From: Streptomyces sp. P3
GTDB taxonomy: Bacteria; Actinomycetota; Actinomycetes; Streptomycetales; Streptomycetaceae
Direction: 5' to 3'
Assembly: GCA_016893485.2 (NCBI GenBank)
Contig: JAFEKX020000001.1
Location: 3,162,001 to 3,226,000, forward strand
DNA length: 64,000 bases
The notes under the pieces are model-generated. The model did not search any database. It was not told where the DNA came from and saw nothing but the letters and a program-made list of their open reading frames with translations. The first letter of the stretch is position 1. Every line of letters begins with the position of its first letter. A program made the position numbers and the translations under genes. Shown piece after piece: positions 1 through 9,468 of this stretch.

Positions 1-2
1 CG

Positions 3-35
3 GAGCCATTGGGACACATCGTGATCGAGAGCTGA
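3..35 (+). CDS. possible 3' end of an upstream CDS (partial)
   Basis: The first bases read in frame as EPLGHIVIES followed by TGA. Only ten codons are visible, so neither family nor reality can be judged. The remaining bases to the next start hold nothing recognisable. Confidence 0.2.
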   Translation, partial: EPLGHIVIES

Positions 36-198
36 TCAACTACCCGGTGCCCTGGGTGGGGAGGCGGAAATTCCGCGATCGTCGTGGCGTGAACGCGATG
101 GATGGGGACGCCGATCCCGGGCGGCGCGGACGGGCGGCGGTACGGCAGGGACGGATCGCCGGGCGGCGCGGACAGGCGGCCGGACCGTCCCCGCGCCC

Positions 199-1227
199 GT
201 GAGCTTCCTCGTGGCGCCCGTCGGCTGTCTGCTCGCGGCCACGCCGGGACTGCTGATCGGCCGGGTGCAGCCGGTCCTGCCCTTACTGGCGATCGGGCCG
301 CTGATGGCCGCTACGTTCCTGAGCGCCCGCCGTACGTTCCTGGTCTGCTGCTGGACCGTCCTGCTCGCGCTCGCGGCAGGCCTCGGCGCGAGCCCGCACG
401 TCACCGCCGGGTTCGCGGTCCGCTGGGCCGGGCTGCTGCTGGGCTGCGTGTGCAGTGTGTACGCGGCGTGGCAGCGCGGCCGGCTGCGGGAGCGGCTCAC
501 GGAGGCGCGGGAGGTGGCCCGGATCACCCAGGAGGCGATCCTGCGGCCCCTCTCCCGCACCCTGTCCGGCACCCATGTCTCCACCCGCTACCACTGCGCG
601 AGCCGTGAGTCGTCGGTCGGCGGCGACCTGTACGACGTGGCGGTGACGCCGTACGGCCTGCGGGTGCTGGTCGGTGACGCGCGCGGGCACGGGCTCGACG
701 CGCTGCGGACGGCCGCCGACACGGTCACCGCCTTCCGCGAACTGGCGTACACCGCACCGGACTTGACGACGATCGCGAAGGCGCTGGACGCCCGCCTCTC
801 ACCCCAGCTGGCCCCGGAGGACTTCGTCACGGCGGTGCTGGTGGAGTTCGGCCCGGGTGAGGTGCGGTTGGTCAACTGCGGGCATCCGGCGCCCCTGCGC
901 TCCGGTCAGCGGCTGGAACTCCTCGAACCCCTTGTCCCCGCACCGCCGTTGGGCCTGCACCCGGACCCGCGCCAGTACCGGGTCCGGCTCCAGCCCGGTG
1001 ACCGTCTGCTGCTCTACACGGACGGCCTCACCGATTCCCGCGCGCCCGACGGCACCCCCTTCGCCCTCCTCGCCGAGTCCGCGCTCGCCCTGAGCGAACC
1101 GATGCCGGACGCTGCGCTGCACGCCCTGTACGAGGGGCTGCTCGCCCACACCGGCGGCCCGCCCACCGACGACCTGGCCCTCGTGCTGTGCCAGCCGACG
1201 GGGGTGACGGCGCCGGTGCGGGTCTAG
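199..1227 (+). CDS. membrane-anchored PP2C-type (SpoIIE) serine/threonine phosphatase
   Basis: A 342-residue protein. Residues 1-95 hold about four hydrophobic segments, then a short amphipathic linker, then a SpoIIE/RsbU-like PP2C domain from about 125 to 335. Metal-binding landmarks are visible: GGDLYDV, GDARGHG, LLLYTDGLTDSR and TDDLALVL. The family dephosphorylates anti-sigma antagonists (RsbV/SpoIIAA type), so a role in sigma-factor partner switching is likely, but no anti-sigma gene is adjacent. The GTG at 199 is the first start in frame. Codon 29 (283-285) is TTA, which in Streptomyces is read only by the bldA tRNA, so translation is probably developmentally limited. The gene is intact, unlike many neighbours. 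Confidence 0.88.
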   Translation: MSFLVAPVGCLLAATPGLLIGRVQPVLPLLAIGPLMAATFLSARRTFLVCCWTVLLALAAGLGASPHVTAGFAVRWAGLLLGCVCSVYAAWQRGRLRERLTEAREVARITQEAILRPLSRTLSGTHVSTRYHCASRESSVGGDLYDVAVTPYGLRVLVGDARGHGLDALRTAADTVTAFRELAYTAPDLTTIAKALDARLSPQLAPEDFVTAVLVEFGPGEVRLVNCGHPAPLRSGQRLELLEPLVPAPPLGLHPDPRQYRVRLQPGDRLLLYTDGLTDSRAPDGTPFALLAESALALSEPMPDAALHALYEGLLAHTGGPPTDDLALVLCQPTGVTAPVRV

Positions 1228-1270
1228 GAGCCGCGGAACCCGCGGCCCGCCCGGAGCGGGCACACCGGGT

Positions 1271-1996
1271 TCAGCCCAACTTGGCCAGCAGTTCGGTGAG
1301 TTCGACGGGCTTGGTGATCATGCAGTCGTGGCCGGTCTCCAGCTCCCACACCTGTGCCGGGGTGCCGTTGGGCTGGACCGCGGGGACGGGGCGCCGCTCG
1401 AAGCCCTCCGGTTCGCTGCCCACGCAGTGGATGTGGGTGTGGGGGACGGCCCGCGCGGCGGGGTTGTCCAGGTGGACGGGCTGCTGGAGACAGCGCGCCG
1501 GCTGGTCCGAGACCATCGTGCGCAGCCAGGCCACGTCCGCCGGGTCGGTGACCCCGAACAGGCCGCCGGGCGGCGGGAGTTCGGGCAGCGGCGGAATCCG
1601 CCAGGGGGTGTCGGACTGCGCGGCCAGGTCGATCAGCACCTGGGTGACGGGCATGATGTCGGTCGCGGCCTCGCCGTCCACCGGGACCATCGCGTCGAGG
1701 TAGACGAGCTGGGCGATCCGCTCCGGGACCCGGTTGACCACACCCGAGACGACCAGCCCCGCATAGCTGTGCCCCACGAGGACGACGTCGGTGAGGTCCT
1801 CCTGCGTGATCAGCCCGACGACGTCGTCGACATGGGTGTCGAGCCCCACCTCGGGCCCGAGCAGCCGCGCCTTGTCGCCGTACCCGGTGAGCGACGGCGC
1901 GAACACCCGGTGCCCGGCCGCCGTCAGCAGCGGGACCACCCGGTCCCAGGCCCGCCCGCTGTGCCAGGCGCCGTGCACCAGCAGATATGTGGACAT
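1271..1996 (-). CDS. alpha/beta hydrolase (esterase-like)
   Basis: A 241-residue single-domain alpha/beta hydrolase. It opens with STYLLVHGAWHSG (oxyanion-hole HG motif), has the nucleophile elbow GHSYAG near residue 80, an acidic residue around HCVGSEPEG, and a C-terminal histidine in ETGHDCM. This pattern is that of the EstC / salicylate-esterase / pyrethroid-hydrolase-like group; the substrate cannot be told. The ATG at 1996 follows a GGGAG element; reading on upstream gives only low-complexity arginine-rich sequence. It is transcribed divergently from the XRE regulator at 2144, which may control it. No damage is seen. Confidence 0.85.
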   Translation of the reverse strand: MSTYLLVHGAWHSGRAWDRVVPLLTAAGHRVFAPSLTGYGDKARLLGPEVGLDTHVDDVVGLITQEDLTDVVLVGHSYAGLVVSGVVNRVPERIAQLVYLDAMVPVDGEAATDIMPVTQVLIDLAAQSDTPWRIPPLPELPPPGGLFGVTDPADVAWLRTMVSDQPARCLQQPVHLDNPAARAVPHTHIHCVGSEPEGFERRPVPAVQPNGTPAQVWELETGHDCMITKPVELTELLAKLG

Positions 1997-2143
1997 CTCA
2001 GCACTCCCAGTCGTAGGTGACCGGGGTTTGCCGCCCGGCCACCGCTGACGCTCCCGCCCGCTCCCCGCCCCAGCCAGGGCCCCCGCGCCCCTGGGTGTGA
2101 CAGGACCAGGCAGGCGTCCGGCCTGCCGCTTTACAGTGGGCGG

Positions 2144-3009
2144 ATGGCCGACGAACCGAATCTGCTGGGCGAGTACGTGCGCGCCCGCCGCGAACTCGTC
2201 ACGCCCGAACAGGCCGGCATCCCGGTCTTCGGGGTCCGGCGGGTGCCGGGCCTGCGTCGCGAGGAGGTCGCGCTGCTGGCCGGGATCAGCGCCGACTACT
2301 ACCTGCGCCTGGAGCAGGGCCGCGACCGCAACCCCTCCGTGCAGGTCCTTGAGGCCATCGCCCGCGTGCTCCGGCTCGACGACACCGCGACGGCCCACCT
2401 GCTGCGCCTGGGCGCCGACGGCCCGCGCCGCCACCGCGCCCGCCCGCACCGCCGGAAGGAGACGGTCCCGCCGAGCATCACCAAGCTCCTCGCGACGCTC
2501 CCGCTCCCGGCGATGGTCGAGGGCCGCTACTTCGACGTCCTCGCCGCGAACCCCCTCGCGACCGCCCTGTCACCGCGCTTCACGCCGGGCGCCAACCGTC
2601 TGCGGTCCCTCTTCCTCGATCCCGCCGAGCAGGCGCTCCATCCGCAGTGGGAGAAGTCCAGCGGAGGCATCGTCGCCGCGTTCCGCGAGGCCGTCGGCAC
2701 CGACACCGACGACCCCGGTTCATCGAGCTGGTCGGTGAACTCTCCTGGCCAGCCCCTGTTCAGCCGCCTCTGGGCCCGCCACGACGTCCAGTCCTGCGGG
2801 GCCGCGCCCAAGTACCTGGACCACCCCAGGTCGGCGCCCTCCATCTCAACCGTGAGCGCCTGAGCATCGACGGCGCCCCCGGCCAGACCCTCGTGATCTA
2901 CCACCCGGACCCCGGCACGGACGCGGCCGACAAGCTCACCCTCCTGGCGTCCGCCATCCAGCCACCGGCACAAACCGACAAGGGCCCGCTACACCAGACC
3001 CGCCACTGA
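2144..3009 (+). CDS. XRE-family transcriptional regulator, MmyB-like (frameshifted)
   Basis: An N-terminal Cro/C1 helix-turn-helix (about residues 10-80, with GLRREEVALLAGIS and YYLRLEQGRD) is followed by the MmyB-like ligand-binding region. The family commonly represses an adjacent oxidoreductase or hydrolase; the divergent hydrolase at 1996 is the likely target. The C-terminal third is readable only by changing frame three times: near 2718 (DDP to RFIELVGELSW), near 2750 (back to FSRLWARHDV) and near 2830 (HP to QVGALHLNRERL). The first and third are repaired by one extra C in a C run. It ends tail-to-tail with the kinase gene, overlapping by about 20 bases. Confidence 0.8.
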
Positions 3010-3663
3010 CCGCACCAACTCCTCGGCGACACCGAGCAGTTGCACCTCACCCGCGGTCATGGTCGGATTCGCCGCCCGCCTCCGCCGGGCCTCGGCCAGC
3101 GCCTCCCGTGTGAGGCCGGACGGGTCGGCGAGCAGGGAGCGGAGCATCGCGCGGGCCGGTTCGGCGACGGGCAGGCCGTCCACGGCGACCTGGGCGAGGA
3201 TGATCGCGGAGAGCGCCCAGTCGAGCGCCGGTTCGCCGTCCTCGGCCGTGGCCCAGTCGATGACGCGGGGTCCGTCCGGGGTGAGCAGGACATTCTCCGG
3301 GTGGAGGTCGAGATGCAGCACCCGGGTGCCGGGAAGCCGACCCGGGACTGCGTGCAACTGCCGTAGCAGCGAGGCGAGTACGGACCCGGCCTCCTGCGCG
3401 TCGATCGCGTCGGCCACGAAGGCCGCCAGCATGGTCGGGCCGGTGAGGCGTTCCATGATCAGGTCGGTGCGCGAGTCGCCCGGCCGGACGCGGGGGACGG
3501 GATAGCCGTGGGCCCGCACGTGTTCCATCACCGCGCCCTCGGCCGCCGCGTCGCCCCAGTCCTCGCGGTTGCGGCGCAGCACCCAGGCCTCGTCGAGCTC
3601 GTAGACGTCGGCGGTGCGGCCGGAGCCGATCAGTCTCCCCGGCGCTTTCCCCGTGGCTGGCAT
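2989..3663 (-). CDS. aminoglycoside phosphotransferase (APH)-family kinase
   Basis: A 224-residue protein with an APH / choline-kinase fold. An N-terminal glycine-rich segment (LIGSGRTADVYEL) and a lysine-poor beta strand precede the catalytic loop HLDLHPENVLL near residue 140 and the metal-binding VIDWATA near residue 155. Such short APH proteins phosphorylate small alcohols or amines. Nothing here points to antibiotic resistance specifically and the substrate is unknown. The gene is intact. Confidence 0.82.
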   Translation of the reverse strand: MPATGKAPGRLIGSGRTADVYELDEAWVLRRNREDWGDAAAEGAVMEHVRAHGYPVPRVRPGDSRTDLIMERLTGPTMLAAFVADAIDAQEAGSVLASLLRQLHAVPGRLPGTRVLHLDLHPENVLLTPDGPRVIDWATAEDGEPALDWALSAIILAQVAVDGLPVAEPARAMLRSLLADPSGLTREALAEARRRRAANPTMTAGEVQLLGVAEELVRSVAGLV

Positions 3664-3727
3664 GGCCAGAACCTACCGGGGACGGTGGGCCGGGCAACCC
3701 CTGCTCACAGGCGAGGCCCAGGTTCCC

Positions 3728-3930
3728 CGTACAGTGGCCGGGTCGTCATCACACCCGTACGGGGAAGCCGGTGCAATTCCGGCGCTGACCCGCAGCCGTG
3801 ATCCGGTCCCCCAAGGGCCCGGTGAGCCGGACCGCCCCGCACGGCACGTGACCGGTTCACACGCACCGTCGAGGAATACGGAGCCGAGCCGCCCGGGTGT
3901 TCCCGTGCTGCCGTGCTCCCCGCAGGGAAG
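3728..3930 (+). promoter_or_regulatory. cobalamin (B12) riboswitch
   Basis: The leader of the next gene contains the cobalamin riboswitch core: GGGGAAGCCGGTGCAATTCC, then GGCGCTGACCCGCAGCCGTGA, then a spacer and a closing GAGGAATACGGAGCC near 3870-3890. This is the known order of conserved blocks of the class (L2/P3, the GCTGACCCGC block, then the 3' box). It lies just upstream of the ATG at 3944 and would repress the operon when adenosylcobalamin is plentiful. The boundaries are approximate. Confidence 0.9.
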
Positions 3931-3943
3931 GCACCCGCCGATC

Positions 3944-5185
3944 ATGAACGTCCGCCGCAGCGCCGCGGTCCTGGCCACCGTCGTCACCGTGATGGCGGCG
4001 ACCCCGGCCGTCGCCGCCGGTCCGTCGCCCTCGCCGTCCACGGCGATACCCGATGGGCTCTACGGCACCGCCGACCCCACCTACGACGGCGTGTGGCGCC
4101 AGTCCCTCGCGCTGCTCGCGCAGGACGCGGCGGGCGTGGAGCCCGCCGGGAAGGCGGTGACCTGGCTGGTCGGCCAGCAGTGCGCCGGCGGCGGCTTCGC
4201 GGCGTTCCGCGCCGACCCCGCCAAGGCCTGCGACGCGAAGGTCATGGTCGACACGAACAGCACGGCAGCCGCCGTACAGGCCCTCGCGAACGACGGCCGC
4301 GGGGACGCCGCCGTCACCAAGGCCGTCGCCTGGCTGAAGTCGATCCAGAACCCCGACGGCGGCTGGGGCTACTCCCCGGCGGGGCCAGCGACGCGAACTC
4401 CACCTCCGTCGTCATCGGCGCCCTCGCGCGGACGCGGGCGTGACCGTGCCGAACCTCCAAAAGGACGGCAAGTCCCCTACGACGCCCTGCGGAAGCTCGC
4501 GCTGCCCTGCGACGGCGGCGCGGACGCGGGCGCCTTCGCCTACCAGCCCGACAAGAAGGGCAGGCTCGCGGCCAACGCGGACGCGACGGCGGCGGCCGTG
4601 CTGGGCCTCAACGGCGAGTCGCTGACCGGAAGCGGCCAGGACGACGCCGAGGCGCCCGCGACCTGCGAGAAGCCCGGCGCCGACCCCTTGCAGGTGGCGG
4701 ACAACGGCGCCGCGTGGCTCGCCCACGCCATGGCGAAGACCGGCCACCTCACCACCGCCCTCCCCGGCGCCAAGCCCCAGCCCGACTACGGCAACACGGC
4801 CGACGCGATCGTCGCCCTGTCGTCCCTCGGCCTGCACGACCAGGCCGCGAAGCCGCTGCACTGGCTGGAGACCCACTCCAAGTCCTGGGCGGCGCAAGGA
4901 GGTCCGGCCGCCTACGCCCAGCTCGTCTTCGTCGCGACCACGGCGAAGGGCGCCGACGTCCACGACTTCGGCGGCCAGGACCTCGTCACCCTCCTCAACG
5001 CAACGGGCCCAACCCCCAAGGAAATCGACGAGCCGCAGACCGCGGGCCCGAACGAGAAGGCGGCCTCCGACGACAACGACGGTTCCCTGAACGTCGCTTG
5101 GACGGTAGGCGGCATCCTCCTCCTGGCCGCGATCGTCGGCGCCGTCCTGATCACCCGCAGCCGAAAGCACGGCCGCCGACAGTGA
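3944..5185 (+). CDS. secreted, C-terminally anchored alpha/alpha-barrel repeat protein (prenyltransferase / transcobalamin-like fold)
   Basis: A Sec signal peptide (residues about 1-27, ending VAA) precedes repeated helical units with QNPDGGWGYSP, CAGGGFAAF and NTADAIVALSS signatures, typical of the alpha6/alpha6 barrel shared by prenyltransferase repeats, terpene cyclases and the alpha domain of transcobalamin/intrinsic factor. A C-terminal membrane span (VAWTVGGILLLAAIVGAVL) with a basic tail ends the protein, giving a surface-exposed barrel. It lacks obvious cyclase DxDD or QW sets. Position directly under a B12 riboswitch suggests cobalamin or cobinamide capture, which is inference. Frame changes near 4380 (missing G) and 4440-4485 interrupt the reading; the flanking frames join into one protein. 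The stop overlaps the next start (GTGA). Confidence 0.78.
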   Translation: MNVRRSAAVLATVVTVMAATPAVAAGPSPSPSTAIPDGLYGTADPTYDGVWRQSLALLAQDAAGVEPAGKAVTWLVGQQCAGGGFAAFRADPAKACDAKVMVDTNSTAAAVQALANDGRGDAAVTKAVAWLKSIQNPDGGWGYSPAGPATRTPPPSSSAPSRGRGRDRAEPPKGRQVPYDALRKLALPCDGGADAGAFAYQPDKKGRLAANADATAAAVLGLNGESLTGSGQDDAEAPATCEKPGADPLQVADNGAAWLAHAMAKTGHLTTALPGAKPQPDYGNTADAIVALSSLGLHDQAAKPLHWLETHSKSWAAQGGPAAYAQLVFVATTAKGADVHDFGGQDLVTLLNATGPTPKEIDEPQTAGPNEKAASDDNDGSLNVAWTVGGILLLAAIVGAVLITRSRKHGRRQ

Positions 5186-5782
5186 CCCGCCGCCTCGCCC
5201 TCCTCCTCCCGGCCCTGCTCCTCGTCCTCGGCACCGCGGGCCACGCCCAGGCAGCGGGGTACCGCTACTGGTCCTTCTGGGACCGCACCGGCACCCACTG
5301 GACCTACGCCACGCAGGGCCCCTCCACCACCCGCCCCGACGACGGCGACGTCCAGGGCTTCCGCTTCGCGGTGAGCGAGGACTCGGCGAACGCGAAGCAA
5401 CCCCGCCTCCAGTCACCGGACTTCGCGAAGATCTGCGCCAACTCCCCGGCCGTACAGGGCAAGAAGCGCATAGCCCTGGTCATCGACTTCGGCACAGGCC
5501 CCGACGCCCCCGCCCCCGCACGGCCTGCGCGACGGTCACCCCCGACGCGTCGACAGCCGAGGCCCTGGCCACGGTCGCCAAACCCCTGCGCTACAACACA
5601 GCGGCCCTGCTCTGCGCAATCGCCGACTACCCGAAGCAGGGCTGCGCCGACCAGGTAACAGACCCGAAGAAAACCCCAACCCCCACCACGGCCCCTCAGT
5701 AGGCCTCCTGGCAGGAGCAACGGCCATCGTCCTACTGGCCGCAGCAGCAATATGGCGAGCCCGACGGCAAAACCATGACTGA
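5182..5782 (+). CDS. SCO2322-type secreted protein with C-terminal membrane anchor
   Basis: GTG at 5182 overlaps the previous stop. The product has a signal peptide (LALLLPALLLVLGTAGHAQA), an extracellular domain beginning YRYWSFWDRTGTHWTYATQG, two cysteine pairs (KICANS, ATVTP with ACAT, LLCAIADY, QGCADQ), a Thr/Pro-rich stalk and a final membrane span (VGLLAGATAIVLLAAAAIW) ending RARRQNHD. I match it from memory to the NCBI SCO2322 family, which has no established function. Two shifts are needed: near 5510 in a C-rich run, and near 5695 where one extra C carries the reading past a TAG into the anchor. Its place between the barrel protein and the ECF transporter argues for a role in ligand capture or handover. 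Confidence 0.75.
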
Positions 5783-6862
5783 AAACCCCGGCTCGAGGAA
5801 CCCCCTGCTTAAGGGGCGCGGGGCTGTGACATGTGCGGCTCCGCCGCGCGGGCGCGACCAGCCACGACGGCGCAGCAGCCAAAACTCAACCAACACCACT
5901 AACAACAACACCCTGCACCCAGGAGCCTGGTGGCTCTGGTCCCTGGGCCTGGCCACAGCCGCCACCCGCACCACCAACCCCTCCTCCTGACCCTCCTGAT
6001 CACCGTCACGGCCTACGTCGTGGCAACCCACCGCACAACCGCCCCCTGGTCCCGCTCGTACACCGCCTTCGCCAAACTCGCCCTGGCCGTACTCGTCATC
6101 CGTCTCCTCTTCGCAACCATCCTCGGCTCCCCATCCCCGGCACCCACCCCTCCTCACCCTCCCCGAACTCCCCTCCCCCACTGGGCCCAGGGCATCCGCC
6201 TCGGCGGCGAGGTAACCACCGAGGCCCTGCTCTTCGCGTTCTACGACGGCCTGAGACTGGCGACCCTCCTGATCTGCGTAGGCGCGGCGAACGCCCTGGC
6301 GAACCCCGCCCGCCTCCTCAAGTCCCTCCCCGGCGCCCTGTACGAAACCGGCGTAGCGGTGGTCGTGGCCCTCACCTTCGCCCCGAACCTCATCGCCGAC
6401 GCCCAACGCCTGCGCGCCGCCCGCCGCCTACGAGGCCGCCCGGACCGGGGCCTGCGCGGCCTGCTCCAGGTCGGACTCCCGGTCCTGGAAGGCGCGTTGG
6501 AACGCTCGGTCGCCCTGGCCGCGGCCATGGACGCGCGAGGCTACGGCCGTACCGCCGACGTCCCCGCCTCCCTACGCCGCACCACCACCGCCCTCACCCT
6601 CGGCGGCCTGTTGGGCGTCTGCGCCGGAACCTACGGCCTGCTCACCGCCGAAGGCGCCGCGTACGGGCTGCCGTTGCTGCTCGCCGGGGTCGTCGCCGCC
6701 CTCGCGGGCCTGCGCCTGGGTGGCCGCCGCACCCTCCGCACCCGGTACCGCCCCGACCCCTGGGACCTGCGCGCCTGGCTGGTCACGGCGTCCGGCGTGG
6801 CGGTCGCCGCGCTGCTCACCCTCGCCGCGGCCCGTGACCCCGCGGCGCTCACCCCGGGGTGA
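5775..6862 (+). CDS. ECF transporter T component (CbiQ/EcfT)
   Basis: A membrane protein of the CbiQ/EcfT family. The N-terminal helix (LHPGAWWLWSLGLATAATRT) lies in one frame and the rest, from 5975 on, in another; one C added to the CCCC run of ACCAACCCCTCC joins them. Conserved features: a long cytoplasmic stretch with LRAARRLRGR and the coupling motif DARGYG (the Ala-Arg-Gly box that contacts the ATPases), followed by four more membrane segments. The start is uncertain: ATG at 5775 overlaps the preceding stop but would translate a dispersed repeat (5811-5863) as part of the N-terminus. EcfT joins the S component to the ATPase pair encoded downstream. Confidence 0.82.
5811..5863 (+). repeat. 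dispersed hairpin repeat, long variant
   Basis: The ends are AGGGGCGCGGGG and GGCGCGACCAGCC, the outer parts of the short repeat found elsewhere in the window. The centre differs: CTGTGACATGTGCGGCTCC followed by GCCGCGCG, with an inner GCGGC/GCCGC stem. The same long version recurs inverted at 59387-59442. Confidence 0.75.
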
Positions 6863-6968
6863 TCCCCTGACCGCTCCCGCCCTCCCCCTCTGGCCGGCCG
6901 CCGCCATCCTGCTCGGCCTGACCCCCGCGCTCATCCCCGCCTCCAAGCCTTCCAAGGAACCGTCGTGA
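6859..6968 (+). CDS. possible small membrane peptide in the ECF operon (frameshifted)
   Basis: Between the EcfT stop and the ATPase start, 33 codons are open and code for a hydrophobic peptide: LTAPALPLWPAAAILLGLTP then ALIPASKPSKEPS and TGA. The GTG at 6859, which overlaps the EcfT stop, comes into frame if one C is added to the CCCC run (MIPLTAPAL...), giving about 36 residues with one membrane span. Its stop overlaps the next GTG (GTGA), matching the tight coupling of this operon. I know of no named family. It could also be an untranslated spacer. Confidence 0.35.
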
Positions 6969-8636
6969 TCCGCTTCGAGGACGTCTCCGTGACCTACGAC
7001 GGCGCGCCCCGACCTGCCGTCCAGCACGTCGAGTTCGAGGTGCCGGAAGGCGAACTCGTGCTGCTCGTCGGCCCGTCGGGGTCGGCAAGTCGACGGTGCT
7101 GGGCGCGGTGAGCGGACTGGTCCCGCACTTCACCGGCGGCACCCTGCGCGGCCGGGTCACGGTGGCGGGCCGCGACACCCGCACCCACGCGCCACGCGAA
7201 CTCGCCGACGTCGTCGGCACGGTGGGCCAGGACCCGCTGTCGCACTTCGTGACGGACACGGTCGAGGACGAACTCGCCTACGGCATGGAGTCGTTGGGCC
7301 TCGCCCCCGAGGTGATGCGCCGCCGGGTGGAGGAGACCCTCGACCTGCTGGGCCTCGCCGATCTCCGTGACCGCCCGATCGCCACCCTCTCCGGCGGTCA
7401 GCAGCAGCGCGTAGCGATCGGCTCGGTCCTCACCCCGCACCCCCGCGTCCTGGTCCTCGACGAACCCACCTCGGCCCTCGATCCGGCGGCGGCGGAGGAA
7501 GTGCTCGCGGTCCTCCAACGGCTCGTCCACGACCTCGGCACGACGGTCCTCCTCGCCGAACACCGCCTGGAACGCGTCATCCAGTACGCCGACCAGGTCG
7601 CCCTGCTCCCGGCCCCGGGCGCGGCACCGGTCCTCGGCACCCCGGCGGAGATCATGGCCGTATCCCCGTGTTCCCGCCGGTGGTCGACCTCGGCCGACTC
7701 GCCGAGTGGACCCCGCTGCCCCTCACCGTGCGGGACGCGCGGCGCCGGGCGGGCGAGCTGCGCGAGCGCCTCACGGACCGCGAACCGACGCGCAGGACTC
7801 CCACCCCCGTCTCCGGGTCGGTCCCCAACAGCCGCCCGAGCAGCCCCCGTTGGCGCACACGCAAGGCCGCCACCCCAACTCCCGCCCTCACAGCGGAAGT
7901 CCACGCCCTCGCCGTCCGTCGCGCCCAGGTCGACGCCCTCCGCCATCTCGACCTCACCATCACCCCCGGCGAGACGATCGCTCTCATGGGCCGCAACGGC
8001 GCCGGCAAGTCCACGCTCCTCAACTCCCTTGTCGGGCTGGTCACTCCGACCTCCGGGACGGTCCGGGTCGGCGGCCTCACCCCGCACCGCGCGGCACCCC
8101 GCGACCTCGTCCGGCGCGTGGGTCTGGTCCCGCAGGAACCGCGCGACCTGCTCTATGCCGACACGGTCGCCGCCGAGTGCACGGCAGCCGACGCGGACGC
8201 GGACGCGGAGGCGGGGACGTGCCGTGCGCTGGTCTCCGAGCTGCTTCCCGGGGTGACGGACGACGTCCACCCCCGTGACCTGTCCGAAGGGCAGCGTCTC
8301 GCGCTCGCCCTCGCGATCGTGCTGACGGCCCGCCCGCCGCTGCTCCTGCTGGACGAGCCGACCCGGGGTCTCGACTACGCGGCCAAGTCCCGTCTGGTCA
8401 CGGTGTTGCGGGCACTCGCCGCCGAGGGGCACGCGATCGTCCTGGCCACGCATGACGTCGAGCTGGCCGCCGAACTCGCCCACCGGGTCGTGCTGTTGGC
8501 CGACGGAGAGGTGATCGCCGACGGGCCGACGGCGGAGGTGGTCGTGGCGTCCCCGTCGTTCGCGCCGCAGACGACGAAGATCCTGGCCCCGCAGCGGTGG
8601 CTCACGGTCGCCGAGGTCAGGGCGGCCCTGGCATGA
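6965..8636 (+). CDS. ECF transporter double ATPase (EcfA-EcfA' fusion)
   Basis: Two ABC ATPase domains in one chain, about 556 residues. Domain 1 (residues 1-225) has a Walker A that is broken by a missing G: GPSG then GSASRR instead of GVGKST at about 7078. It also has LSGGQQQR and the Walker B VLVLDEPTSALD. A second shift near 7668 (TCCCCG, one C short) leads into a linker and domain 2, with GRNGAGKST, LSEGQRLALALA, LLLLDEPTRGLD and ATHDVE. EcfA dimers hydrolyse ATP to power vitamin or metal uptake through EcfT. GTG at 6965 overlaps the preceding peptide stop. The last codon overlaps the S-component start (ATGA). Confidence 0.87.
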
Positions 8637-9468
8637 CCACGAACCCGCCCCGGCGCGGGCGTCACCGCCCCATCCCTCTCACTCCCCGCTCCACCGCCGC
8701 CCTCGCCCTCGTCTCGGCCACCGGCTTCGCCGCCTTCACCTGGCCCTTCCTCGCGCCACCCACCTCTCAGGTCGCCGCCCACTCCCAGGACGCCCCCTGG
8801 TTGTTCGCGGGGCTGCTGGTGCTCCTCGTCGCCGTGGCGGCCGCGGCGATCGCGGAGTCCGGGCTCGGGCCGAAGGCCGTCGCCATGCTCGGTGTGCTCG
8901 CCGCGACCGGTGCCGCGCTGCGGCCCATCGGCGCGGGTACGGCCGGTATCGAGCCGATGTTCTTCCTGATGGTGCTGAGCGGGCGCGTCCTCGGCCCCGG
9001 TTTCGGGTTCGTGCTGGGCAACGTCACGATGTTCGCGTCGGCGCTGCTCACCGGCGGGTCGGGCCGTGGCTGCCGTTCCAGATGCTGGCGATGGGCTGGT
9101 TCACGATGGGCGCGGGGCTGCTGCCGGGCCGGGAGCGGCTGCGCGGCCGTGGCGAGGTCGTGGTGCTGGCGGGTTACGGGTTCCTTGCCGCGTTCGGGTA
9201 CGGGACCGCGATGAATCTGGCCGGGTGGCCGTTCATGGGGGCGCTGGCCTCGTCCGTGGCGTTCGATCCGCAGGCCGCCGTTCCCGCGAATGTGGCGCGG
9301 TTCGTGGCCTACTGCCTGGCGACCTCGCTGGGGTGGGATCTGGGGCGGGCGATCGTGACCGTCGTACTGACGCTGACGCTCGGGCCCGCGCTCCTCAAGG
9401 CGCTGCGGCGGGCCACGCGGAGGGCGGCGTTCGAGACGCCGGTCACGTTCGGCGGACCCCCTGGGTGA
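8633..9468 (+). CDS. ECF transporter S (substrate-binding) component
   Basis: A membrane protein of about 278 residues with roughly six spans, starting MTTNPPRRGRHRPIPLTPRS. Conserved S-component landmarks are RPIGAGTAGIEPMFFLMVLS and GFVLGNVTMFASALLTGG (substrate pocket and helix 3), then AMNLAGWPF in the C-terminal half. A shift near 9060 (GCGGGTCGGGCC needs one G) separates the halves. It closes the operon begun by the B12 riboswitch, so the ligand is likely cobalamin, a precursor or cobalt; the sequence itself does not fix this. The start overlaps the ATPase stop. Confidence 0.84.

Noticed and set aside
1231..1261. Small hairpins CCGCGG/CCGCGG and GCCCGC/GCGGGC after the phosphatase gene
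   Set aside because: Six-base stems are expected often at this GC; too weak to call a terminator.
2989..3663. Aminoglycoside resistance gene
   Set aside because: The APH fold is shared by many small-molecule and lipid kinases; no resistance context is present.
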